DNA from: CAZART01 sp964487555 | Lineage (GTDB): Bacteria; Bacteroidota; Rhodothermia; Rhodothermales; VXPQ01 | NCBI GenBank assembly: GCA_964487555.1 | Contig: CAZART010000140.1 | Location: 1 to 12,270, forward strand | Direction of reading: 5' to 3' | DNA: 12,270 nt | Part shown: positions 1 to 7,577 of the stretch, in pieces | How positions within the stretch are numbered: the first letter of the stretch is position 1 | Layout: the number at the start of each line of letters is the position of its first letter | Made by a program: the position numbers and the translations under genes | Notes under the pieces: generated by a model | Databases searched by the model: none | Seen by the model: only the letters and a program-made list of their open reading frames with translations | Told to the model about the DNA's origin: nothing

Positions 1-110
1 TCATTTATAGAGAGCCGTTTCGTTGGCGGAAGCGACTTCATGAAGTCATATACATTGAGCATACTGTGGTGTATGATGGTAAAGTAAATGTTCTAGCGGG
101 AGGTATTTAA
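1..110 (+). CDS. 3' end of an unrecognised protein (partial, cut by window edge)
   Basis: The frame starting at base 3 is open from the window edge to a TAA at 108-110 and gives about 35 residues, rich in Arg, His, Tyr and Val near its start and ending in ...NVLAGGI. I do not recognise the family. The amino-acid mix is protein-like, with alternating hydrophobic and charged residues that suggest beta strands, but the piece is too short to be certain and the other frames have stops. The local sequence is more AT-rich than the genes further along. It may be the C-terminus of a real gene lying mostly outside the window, or a chance open stretch. Confidence 0.3.
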   Translation, partial: IYREPFRWRKRLHEVIYIEHTVVYDGKVNVLAGGI

Positions 111-434
111 GATCTGAATGCGAGTCAGTCACTTTCCGATGAAACGATACTAATTATCCAGGGATGAGATTAATGGATGGAATGAGCGGGCGGTACGCTG
201 TTCCGCCTTTGCCAGCACCGGATCGGCTGGGGTCTCTTGCGACTAGGGCCGCTCACTGGAGTAGAGGAGGGCAGCCGTTAACCATGCACAGACCGTCGAA
301 GTGTAACCGACGCACTCTGCAGCCGTAACGGCACCAGCACCCCAGGGGTGTTCGGTTCCGAAGTCCGCAATTTATCACCGGTGGCCGCGTTAATGCGAGT
401 CGCGTTTTGCACATGGCAACACAAGGGTTTAGCG
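111..434. other. Non-coding stretch upstream of the MBL-fold gene
   Basis: About 320 bases with no convincing coding frame, although the frame of the downstream gene stays open back to an ATG at 348. I see no clear sigma-70 or Bacteroidota-type (TAnnTTTG) promoter. A weak inverted repeat, GGCGG/CCGCC, followed by three T lies around 189-211 and could be a poor terminator for the reading frame ending at 110. The stretch presumably holds the promoter of the hydrolase gene, but none can be pointed to. Confidence 0.4.
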
Positions 435-1331
435 ATGAAACATCTCCGGTTGATTCTGGGAATCATGCCGGCCGTAGCGGTCGTCGCGATCACGTATGCG
501 GCGACGGGAGGTACGTGGGGCGGATCGAATCCGACGGTCGGGCTTGAAGCCGGCGATACCGATCCTCGAGAAGCGACGTTGGAGATCACGTACATCGCCA
601 ACGAAGGCGTGCTCATCTCATCGTGCGATAAGCAGGTATTGATTGACGGACTGCATCGCGAGTACAAGCGCGCGTACGCCTTTTTGCCGGCGGGGGAGCG
701 TGAGAAAATCGAGCTGGCGCATGCGCCGTTTGACGAGGTCGATCTGATTCTCGTGTCGCACGTGCACTTTGACCATTTTCATCCGGAATCGATAGGGCTT
801 CATTTGATGCACAACCCGGAGGCGATGCTGGTCTCATCGCACCAGGTGGTCGAGGCGGTCGAAAAGAATTTCAACGACTACGCGGCGATCAAATCGCGGG
901 TGACCGGCGCGACCCCCCTGTTGAAGGAGAGGATCGCCATGAAGGCCGCCGCGATTGACTTTGACGTCCACGGGCTCGGCCACGGCAGCGGACGGCACGA
1001 CTCAATCCAGAACCTCGGACACGTCATAAGGATGGGTGGGAAGAAACTACGGCACCTCGGCGACGCGGCTCCGTCGACGGAGATTTTCGAAACGTTCAAC
1101 CTGGATGAAGAAGGAATCGACATTGCTTTCATCCCATCCGGGTTCTTGAATGAGGAATACGGGCAGGCACTCGTAAGAACACACATCAAATCCCAGGCAT
1201 ATCATCGCGGTTCATATCTCACCCGACCGGGCCGAGAATGTTGCTGGGAAGATCAGAAAGGCATTCCCAAGTGCCGTAGCCTTTACGACCTTGCTGGAAA
1301 AGTGGCACTTCTAAGCCTGACGGCAAATTGA
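435..1331 (+). CDS. Secreted metallo-beta-lactamase-fold hydrolase, frameshifted near its C-terminus
   Basis: A metal-dependent hydrolase of the MBL superfamily, substrate unknown. The ATG at 435 is preferred to the in-frame ATG at 348 because it begins a typical signal peptide (Lys/Arg-containing start, hydrophobic run, Ala-rich end near residue 22) and has AAGGG about 8 bases upstream. The HxHxDH metal site is H109, H111, D113, H114; later ligand candidates are H179/H183/H188 and D210 in a Leu-Gly-Asp. Up to THIK at 1190 the protein reads as normal family sequence. The remaining 46 residues (Cys/Trp/Arg-rich) do not. Moving to the +1 frame from the CAT at 1198 gives a natural family ending, HIIAVHISPDR... 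to ...LLEKWHF, and a TAA at 1312-1314. One extra base near 1188-1194 (AAATCCCAGG) explains this. Repaired, the protein would be 292 residues; as written it is 298 and lacks the last expected metal-binding His (codon 1213-1215). Either a pseudogene or a sequencing error. Confidence 0.85.
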   Translation: MKHLRLILGIMPAVAVVAITYAATGGTWGGSNPTVGLEAGDTDPREATLEITYIANEGVLISSCDKQVLIDGLHREYKRAYAFLPAGEREKIELAHAPFDEVDLILVSHVHFDHFHPESIGLHLMHNPEAMLVSSHQVVEAVEKNFNDYAAIKSRVTGATPLLKERIAMKAAAIDFDVHGLGHGSGRHDSIQNLGHVIRMGGKKLRHLGDAAPSTEIFETFNLDEEGIDIAFIPSGFLNEEYGQALVRTHIKSQAYHRGSYLTRPGRECCWEDQKGIPKCRSLYDLAGKVALLSLTAN

Positions 1332-1640
1332 ATTTCGACCGCCGGCGATCGTGAAATAGGCATTAGTTAGAGCTCTGATCGTATCGCTGCCGGCAATTAG
1401 GTCAAGAGATTCCGCGATCTTCGCCGGTACCTCCCGGCCGGTCACGCGAAGTCGCCGGTTCGAAATACCGGTACCGGGAGCATCATCGTCACGCGCGGGC
1501 TTGTGTATTCTTTACATTTCGTGCCTGTGCAGCGTGGGCAAAGCTACAAGTCGAGGATTCCGAAAAAGCACAGTCGCGATATCAGGTAATCGCTGCCGGG
1601 TCATACGGCGCCAGACAAGTATTTTGGCGTCTCGCTATGC
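1332..1640. other. Convergent intergenic region with nested inverted repeats
   Basis: The stretch lies between two convergent genes and has no recognisable coding frame. It contains nested inverted repeats. CTCCCGG (1431-1437) pairs with CCGGGAG (1474-1480), and inside them CCGGT (1455-1459) pairs with ACCGG (1467-1471) around the loop TCGAAAT. This could act as a bidirectional transcription barrier between the convergent genes, but there is no T-tract, so it is not a classical intrinsic terminator. The inner hairpin resembles a tRNA T-arm, but no matching acceptor stem or anticodon arm is found upstream. Confidence 0.35.
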
Positions 1641-4447
1641 TCACTTGATCAGTATGAATCGACCCGACTTCATAGCGGATCTTTTATGCGACATCTCCGC
1701 ACCGAGTCGGTAAAGGTAAACCCCGGACGGCAAGGATGATGCGTCGACTCGGACGTGGTGGGCTCGTCCGGCGGACAGACGGCCGACGTCTTTCTCCAAA
1801 ACGAGCCTGCCGAGAGCATCAAAGACGTAAAGCTTGATGTCGGCAGCTGTCGGGAGGTCGAATTGTAGCGTCGTGTTCGGATTAAACGGATTGGGGAAAG
1901 CCCCAAGAAGTGCAAAATGTGCAGGAAGATCGTCGACGCCCTCGATATCGGTTATAATGCCGCGCGTGAGCGTAAGCGTGTAGGCATTGCCCATTGTCGC
2001 AAGAGTTCCGTCGGAGGTAACGACGCGATGATGGAGTAGAACGGAGCCGTTCACTGCTACTTCACTCTCGATGAGTAGCGAATCTAATGTTTGGAAATCC
2101 GTCGTGAATTGGGCGTCGGCATCACGTTCCTCCTCCAGGAGCAAGTTGGCGAACGCGATATCGCCACTCAGCTGCCAGGTGTACGTGACATCGTCGCCGT
2201 CAACGTCTTCCACTACCGTCCACGACACCTCGAAAGGTTTAGCAGGATCGCCCTCTACGGTTATACTTGCGGCGTTTGTCGGAGATGTTATGTCAGCAGG
2301 TGGTGGTGGATCATTGATAGGATTAACGGTTATGGAGAATGAATGCGGGTCACTCGTATCCACACCACCGTTAGTCGTACCGCCATTGTCACGTAGGACA
2401 AATGTAGCAGTCGCTTTTCCAAAAGCATTCGGGGCCGGCGTATACGTGAGCGCGCCATCGACGGCAACCGCGGGACCCTGAGAAAAGAGCGCCGGATTAC
2501 TATTGGCGATAATCGAGAAGGTAAGCGTCTGGCCGGCTTCGTTGCTCGGACCGACGCTAATCGCTGTTGCCCACCCGGCTACCCGCTGGGCACCGGCGTC
2601 CTCATCTATCTGCTGATCCGGCCCCCCAGTAAATTGTGGGGCATCATTTACGTTGTTAACCGTAACGTTCACGTCCGCCGTCGTCCCGAGACCTTCCGGG
2701 TCTTCGGCCCAGAACGTCACCGAGAAAACGCCTGTAGAGTCGCTCGATGTCGCGAATGTCGCTACATGCGTTTCCGAATCAAGCGTTATCTGCAGATCGT
2801 TCTCATCTACTTGGATTCGGTAAACCGTCCTCATGCCCATCTGGGTCACAGTCACGTTGCCGAGTGGATCCGCAGATAAGACTTCGGCGCCCACAGAGAG
2901 CGCATCGTTCGTGTGATCGACATCACTGAGGTAGTCATCGAGATCAATTGTTACCTCGCCATCTTCCAAGAGTGCGATGTCTGACAGGCCTTCAAAGACC
3001 GGCGCGTCGTTTACCGGATTCACCGTGATCGTCAGGGATGCCGGAGCGCTGAGATCAATTCCACCCCGAGCGGTGCCGCCGTTATCCCTGAGCGCGACCG
3101 AAATGACAGCTTCTCCGAACGCGTCTTGCGAAGTCGTGTAGGTCAGCGTACCGCCCGCCGAAACAGATGGACCGTGGACAAACAGATCGGGGTTGTCGTT
3201 CGCGACGATCTCGAACGTCAGCGCCTGACCAGCCTCATCGACCGGCCCGGCGATGATGCCACTCGCCCAGTTCGAAACGCTCTGTGCGCCGGCGTCCTCA
3301 TCGACTGCCTGATCAGAACCCGCTACGAACGAGGGACGGTCGTTCACAGATCGAACGGTGATGCGGACGATGGCGGTATCTGATTTCCCGTTGCCGTCAT
3401 CGACCTGGTAGATCAGGTCGTCCGTACCGTTGAAGTTGACGTTCGGTGTGTACTGGATGACGTCGTCACTAGGCGACCCCGCTGTGCCACCGTCATCGAT
3501 GACGGCTGAGCCATTCCTGGCGTCGCGGGTTATGGACAGCGTGAGAACGTCTCCATCCGGATCGCTATCGTTGTTGAGTACGTCGATGTCTACGCTCTCG
3601 TCTTCGTTCATAGTAACGTCGTCGGGCTCCGCCACCGGAGAACGGTTGAACGGCTCGACCATGACCTCGTCGATGAACCAACCGTGGCTGGTGTCATCTC
3701 CACCGGCGGCGTTGCGCGAGCTTACACGAAAGCCCACCTGAACGGTCTGTCCGCCAAGGTTCGAAAGATCGACAAAAGGTCGGGTCCAGGCGGAACTGCT
3801 TGTACCACTTAGTGGGCCGGAGACTGTCTCCCAGTCTCCACCTTCTGCCTTGATTTGTACCTCACCTTGATCGCCGCTTGAGAAGCTGTACCAGTGCCAG
3901 AAGCGTAAGCGAGGATTATCGCCGGCTACCGGGACCACAATGGGCGGGCTCACGAGACGGCTATCGACGCTTTCGTGGTAATTNNNNNNNNNNNNNNNNN
4001 NNNNNNNNNNNNNNNNNNNNNNNNNNNNNNNNNNNNNNNNNNNNNNNNNNNNNNNNNNNNNNNNNNNNNNNNNNNNNNNNNNNCGCCGGTGCCTCTCACC
4101 TGTACCTCGCCCTGGTCGCCGCTTGAGAAGCTGTACCAATGCCAGAAGCGTAAGCGAGGATTATCGCCGGCGGCCGGTACCACAAATTCGTCTATCCTGA
4201 CGAACCGGCTATCGACGCCCTCGCTATAGTTGCCGCTCAGGACGGTGCCGGCGCAACTGCTTCCCGCGTGGCATGCGATGGGTCCTGCCGAAGGCGATCC
4301 CGCTTCCCAGGTGCCCGCGCTGGCAAACCAGCGATCAGACCAATTCCCTTCGAAGCCATCTTGCCATAGCACGGTCTGTGCTGTTGCCGTTGCCGACCAT
4401 AACGTCACGGCGAGCAAAACTTGTAGCGAACGATATACTTGGCCCAT
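1641..4447 (-). CDS. Large T9SS-exported multidomain surface protein (MAM-like plus cadherin-like repeats), interrupted by an assembly gap
   Basis: The start at 4447 is chosen because AGGAGG lies 4 bases upstream and a signal peptide follows at once (hydrophobic core, end ...ATATAQ). An in-frame ATG at 4468 lies upstream of that ribosome site. After the signal peptide comes a jelly-roll/MAM-like module (Trp/Phe-rich, ...DNPRLRFWHWYSF...) that runs into 100 N at 3984-4083. The other side of the gap continues in a second copy of the same module to about 3650. Then follow about four cadherin-like/Ig-like repeats with NEDES or DEDAG starts and VNDxP linkers (about 3640-3340, 3330-3000, 2996-2640, 2632-2310), a fibronectin-III-like segment (about 2300-1970), and a T9SS type A sorting domain (about 1955-1641: PNPFNPNT, LPSGVYLYRL, final FILIK). 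The two sides of the gap are in different frames only because 100 N is an arbitrary length. The protein is predicted to be exported and anchored or released by T9SS. Ligand unknown; adhesion or matrix functions are usual for such architectures. Confidence 0.85.
3857..3940. repeat. Direct repeat, copy next to the gap (downstream side of the gene)
   Basis: This 84-base segment matches 4102-4185 with 7 mismatches (77/84), including an uninterrupted identical run of 32 bases. It encodes the ...AGDNPRLRFWHWYSFSSGDQ... core of the second MAM-like module. The conservation at nucleotide level points to a recent tandem duplication or gene conversion, and such a repeat is a sufficient reason for the assembler to have stopped here. 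Confidence 0.9.
3984..4083. other. Scaffold gap of 100 N
   Basis: There are exactly 100 N, the conventional placeholder for a gap of unknown size. The gap lies inside the T9SS cargo gene, between two copies of a repeated module. If both copies are full length, the missing sequence would encode the end of the first module and the start of the second, roughly 120 residues or about 370 bases. That estimate is inferred from the module lengths on either side. Confidence 0.95.
4102..4185. repeat. Direct repeat, copy next to the gap (upstream side of the gene)
   Basis: Partner of the 84-base segment at 3857-3940, offset by 245 bases in the scaffold including the 100 N. It encodes the same core in the first MAM-like module. 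The copies differ mainly at synonymous or conservative positions near their ends. Confidence 0.9.
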
Positions 4448-4451
4448 CGTT

Positions 4452-4457
4452 CCTCCT
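4452..4457 (-). promoter_or_regulatory. Ribosome binding site AGGAGG of the T9SS cargo gene
   Basis: CCTCCT on the plus strand reads AGGAGG on the minus strand and ends 4 bases before the ATG at 4447. It is a perfect anti-16S match and decides the start in favour of 4447 over the upstream ATG at 4468. Strong Shine-Dalgarno sites are uncommon in many Bacteroidota, so its presence here and before the neighbouring gene is notable. Confidence 0.75.
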
Positions 4458-4553
4458 CGCGGTTGCATGAGTTCACTTGTGCGTTGACCCGGGGACTCTT
4501 ACGCTGCTAACAGACGCGGACGACTATACAGCTGTCGCACACCATACATTTGA

Positions 4554-6386
4554 TCATCTTCTTGTAAGACCTACCGATAACATGATTGTCGATAAATCAC
4601 TAAAACCATCCATATTTAATATATTACCCATGCTGAAATTAAAATATCTAAGCCCTATGGAATATCTATTATCAAATATGAGTCCTGCTCCAACACTGCT
4701 AGCAACTGATATTCCAACCTCGAACGATTCGTTTTCTGATATTCTGCCAAAATCGCCAAGGTTTACATCTATTTCGGGTGTATATGTGAATGCGTTGTTT
4801 ATGCCTACCTCCGTCAGGACAAATCCTCCAATGGAAGACGCAAGTGAAGCCTGGTATTCCAAGCCTAAAAGAATTGGGTAATTCAGCCAAAAACCGATTT
4901 TTCCATCGGAGCCGGCCACTTCTGTGGTGTTAAACGTAAGAGCATTACTACCGACCCAACCCAGGCCAGAGAGCGCGCTTATAGGCCGGCCGAAGTCTGC
5001 TATTAGCGATAGTCCGACATTCGCGAAGTCACCGAAGTCGCCTTGGGGCACGGCAAATCCGAAAAGCCATCCGGAGTGCTTTCGGAATGATGAACCGCTA
5101 CGTGCGGTAGCGTCGCTCGCGTGGGTGGTCGTGTCCGCTGACGGCTTCCCATCCTCCTCGGATACTCGGCTCTCCAACGTACCCTGTTCCGATGCCGGCA
5201 ATGAGGATGCGCGTTGTGATCTGTTGATGAAATACCGCGCCGTAGCGCGAATATTGAAGAGATACTCGGAATAGGAATCGCCGTCCTCAAACTCTTGACT
5301 CCACCACGACACATCCAAGCCGGTATCGAAATCAACGGTGCCGAGTCTGAATCCGAGGCCTCCCGTAAGGCCGAGAAGCGAGCGAGGATCGTCTTCGCCT
5401 TCGTCTGCGACCAAAATGGCCTCACGGAAGGCGCCGAGACGAAGGGGTATGTCGCCCTGGATTTCGGCACCCACTCTGAAGCTGTATCCATCGTCGAGAT
5501 CGAAAATCTTCCGTCTGCCTACCTCGTAGTCGGAAAACCGGCGCGTCTGGTATTCGCCGGCCACCAGCAACGTGGGCGACACCTGATAGCTTGCGCCGAG
5601 TCCGAAAAGAGAGGGGACTTCCAGTTCGAACTCGGCTCCCGACAATTCGGATACGAGTCCCCTGACGCTGCCTTCGTCGACCTCCCAGTCCCACTCGAAA
5701 GCCGGTCGGTACGTCACGCCGACCGTCAATTCGGGGCTGACCTTTGCCAGTGCCCCGAGAAGGAAAAAGCTCCCACTCGTTTCGACATCGAGGTCTCTAT
5801 CAATGCGATTGTCATCGAATTCGATGGACGTCTCGTCCGTAATGCTACTGAGAATGGATTTGTTATATGCGAGTCCGATGAAATATCTATCGCTGAGACT
5901 CACTGCGGCGGCCGGACTAATCGTATTCAGTCCGCCGCTCACATCGTCCGTTATCCCGATGGAGTCCCCATCATCTTCATCTTCAACGCGAAGATTGAAA
6001 CCGAAGTCGTGGTAGGCCTGGTAGCCGACGCCGAAGCCAAATTTTAGATCGTTCGCTTCGACCTGATACGGCGTCGAGAACGAGACGTGATTTAGCTTCG
6101 TGTGGGGTTGATAGCGCACTGTAGGATCCGGCCCGTCGGCATCCGGCCGGCCAGCGCCAAAGAACAGTCGTCCGCCGAGCTGGAATTGCGCTTTGTCGAA
6201 GGCTCCAAGCGTCGCGGGATTGGAGAATATGGCGTTGCTCCCGAGCGTCGACACGATCGATGTGCGCCCCATCGCGGCGCTACGACTATCAACCGGCGCC
6301 GGCAGAAAGGCTGCTTCTACTTGAGCCAACGCGGAGGTCGGAAAGCTGAGCAATGTAACGAACACGATCTGTTTGATGAGGTACAC
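4554..6386 (-). CDS. Outer-membrane protein joining a PorV/FadL-like barrel to a second small beta-barrel
   Basis: The start codon is GTG (6386-6384) with GGAGG 7 bases upstream, followed by a signal peptide ending SALA|Q. The mature N-terminus (SRSAAMGRTS..., then ...IFSNPATLGA) carries the signature of the PorV/UPF0164/FadL-like outer-membrane family. Alternating-residue beta strands run to about residue 390, as expected for a barrel of roughly 14 strands. A polar Ser/Glu/Thr-rich linker (about 391-435) follows, then a second segment (about 438-610) starting GWLFGFAVPQGDFGDF, the typical opening strand of 8-stranded outer-membrane barrels, ending in strand-like sequence and ...GLTRR. The function could be hydrophobic-molecule transport or a T9SS accessory role; neither is proven. 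It is the upstream gene of a likely two-gene unit, 106 bases before the T9SS cargo gene. The last ~350 bases are much more AT-rich than the rest (29% GC at 4561-4680 against 63% at 5401-5460), which suggests a different origin for the 3' end. Confidence 0.85.
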   Translation of the reverse strand: MYLIKQIVFVTLLSFPTSALAQVEAAFLPAPVDSRSAAMGRTSIVSTLGSNAIFSNPATLGAFDKAQFQLGGRLFFGAGRPDADGPDPTVRYQPHTKLNHVSFSTPYQVEANDLKFGFGVGYQAYHDFGFNLRVEDEDDGDSIGITDDVSGGLNTISPAAAVSLSDRYFIGLAYNKSILSSITDETSIEFDDNRIDRDLDVETSGSFFLLGALAKVSPELTVGVTYRPAFEWDWEVDEGSVRGLVSELSGAEFELEVPSLFGLGASYQVSPTLLVAGEYQTRRFSDYEVGRRKIFDLDDGYSFRVGAEIQGDIPLRLGAFREAILVADEGEDDPRSLLGLTGGLGFRLGTVDFDTGLDVSWWSQEFEDGDSYSEYLFNIRATARYFINRSQRASSLPASEQGTLESRVSEEDGKPSADTTTHASDATARSGSSFRKHSGWLFGFAVPQGDFGDFANVGLSLIADFGRPISALSGLGWVGSNALTFNTTEVAGSDGKIGFWLNYPILLGLEYQASLASSIGGFVLTEVGINNAFTYTPEIDVNLGDFGRISENESFEVGISVASSVGAGLIFDNRYSIGLRYFNFSMGNILNMDGFSDLSTIMLSVGLTRR

Positions 6387-6393
6387 GGTGCAA

Positions 6394-6398
6394 CCTCC
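6394..6398 (-). promoter_or_regulatory. Ribosome binding site GGAGG supporting the GTG start
   Basis: CCTCC on the plus strand reads GGAGG on the minus strand, 7 bases before the GTG at 6386. There is no in-frame ATG nearby that would give a better signal peptide, so this site fixes the GTG start of the outer-membrane protein. Confidence 0.7.
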
Positions 6399-6545
6399 GC
6401 GGGCCGTTTGGTGGGTAATGGCGAAACGAGGCGGACATCACGTACACGATCGGCCGATTGAACGCCCGTCACTGAGAACCTCGCGTGTTCATTCTCCGAG
6501 GGTGGGTGTGGGTTAACCTTCCGCAGAAGCGTCAACGACTGGCAA

Positions 6546-6581
6546 TTGCATCATGCATGCGCGTAACAAAAATTGATGCAA
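6546..6581. repeat. 8-base inverted repeat TTGCATCA...TGATGCAA, possible operator
   Basis: TTGCATCA at 6546-6553 is repeated perfectly as TGATGCAA at 6574-6581, with 20 bases between. The spacer adds a further palindromic cluster of TGCAT/ATGCA elements. The site lies about 160 bases upstream of the outer-membrane protein start. It could be bound by a dimeric regulator or form a long-loop hairpin. Only the symmetry is seen; no regulator is known for it. Confidence 0.35.
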
Positions 6582-6761
6582 ATGAAATGCCACTGCAACG
6601 AAGTTGTCCGATATGTGCCCTGGTTGTACGCAAAAGCGGATCGTATTAGATCACACGCAGTCGGGTTTTTTGACGTGTTACGATTTCGCAACACGAGTTT
6701 AGCTATCATGTTGCACGGGTGAAACGTTTGGACGCGACAGCTGGGCTTTCAGACTTGTAAC

Positions 6762-7320
6762 CTAGGCGGGCTCCTGAATCTGGAAATGCTGCATCTTCGC
6801 CATAGATATGTATGGTTGATGCGGAGCGCGTCTGCGGTTTCCTGGCGCCTCCAGTCGCTGACGACAATGGCATGTTTAGTCGCAGTCGAATCGTTCGAGA
6901 ACGACATGCAGAAGCTCGATTCGTCGGGATAACGAGGTAAGCAGATTTCGAGGATGTGTTCGGAGCTGGCAGCTCGTCCAATGCGCGCTCACGCCCGCAG
7001 AGGTAATCGTTTTATCCTCGCTAGGACGAAGAGGCGCTCGACCACATTTCGCAACTCGCGTATATTGCCCCTTGCCGTCCGTCCGCGCTGCACGATCGAC
7101 AAACCAGTAGACATCCTGCTTGGCAGCACTTCCGCCTACCAGCTGATACGGCTCTAGCACGTCCTTGAGGAGTCGGTCATGTTCGTGATCAAACGAGCGC
7201 TTCTCAGGGGCATTTCGGACAGCGAGCAGAATCCGTTCCTTATTGCCCGGTTTCTCGAGGAAACCGTAGGCTTCGATTCTCGTGCAAATTCAATAGCGGA
7301 TACGTCGACAGGGTAGTCGT
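6762..7320 (-). pseudogene. Remnant of an NtrC-family sigma-54 response regulator with AAA+ core deleted
   Basis: Read on the minus strand in changing frames, this stretch gives in the right order the parts of an NtrC-type regulator. First comes the end of the receiver, VDVSAIEFAR, then (frame change) EAYGFLEKPGNKERILLAVR. The receiver-AAA+ linker with VLEPYQLVGGSAA and DVYWFVDRAARTD follows. Then, directly joined near 7072, comes the end of the AAA+ domain, GNIRELRNVVERLFVL. After that are EDKTITSA, a Fis-type C-terminal region ELLHVVLERFD, and ADALRINHTYLWRR running into MQHFQIQEPA and a TAG at 6762-6764. The roughly 190 residues between linker and GNIRELRN, including Walker A, the GAFTGA loop and Walker B, are absent, and at least four frameshifts plus an internal TAA break the rest. 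Intact relatives activate sigma-54 promoters after phosphorylation by a sensor kinase. This copy cannot make a working protein. The receiver start is not recognisable beyond 7320. Confidence 0.85.
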
Positions 7321-7577
7321 ACCTCCTTTGCGGAAAGGCTCTTGCAGCAGTCCGCATCAGGTTTTCCAGCATCGCATAGAGTGTTCGCGATCGATCCAGA
7401 CCGCAGGCATGTTCTCGCGGGGCTCGTCTCCGTGGGGTCGGTTCGAAGCCTCGCGCAGTCGCTCGGCGGGGGTGAATCGTATGCTTCCTTCCGGCAGCAG
7501 CGGCTAACCCTGACACTGCGCGTTCGCGCCGGCGCACGTATTTTGATGGAAATCGTCTCTCCAATTCGGATAACGTC
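7321..7577. other. Gap between the NtrC remnant and the DABB-like gene
   Basis: About 257 bases without an intact gene. Minus-strand frames are partly open and coding-like (Arg/Leu-rich), which fits further decayed coding sequence such as the missing first half of the receiver or a partner gene, but no motif can be recognised. It should hold the plus-strand promoter of the gene at 7578, although no clear -10/-35 or strong Shine-Dalgarno site is visible. Confidence 0.35.

Larger units (their letters stand above)
6387..6761. other. Intergenic region upstream of the outer-membrane protein gene
   Basis: About 375 bases of non-coding, locally AT-rich sequence between the NtrC pseudogene end and the GTG start at 6386. 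It must contain the promoter and leader of the minus-strand envelope genes. I find no minus-strand match to the Bacteroidota -7 element and no convincing sigma-70 pair. An inverted repeat is listed separately. A run of six T at 6665-6670 reads as A on the minus strand, so it is not a terminator for the pseudogene. Confidence 0.4.

Noticed and set aside
1441..1480. A tRNA-like T-arm (CCGGT-TCGAAAT-ACCGG) in the convergent intergenic region
   Set aside because: The loop does not have the canonical register, and no acceptor, D or anticodon stem can be built from the ~60 bases upstream.
4545..4552. A plus-strand TACATTTG match to the Bacteroidota -7 promoter element
   Set aside because: There is no plus-strand gene downstream; it falls at the end of the minus-strand barrel gene.
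5295..6047. A 250-codon plus-strand open frame inside the outer-membrane protein gene
   Set aside because: It is antisense to an intact gene with a signal peptide, ribosome site and barrel features; the translated product shows no domain.
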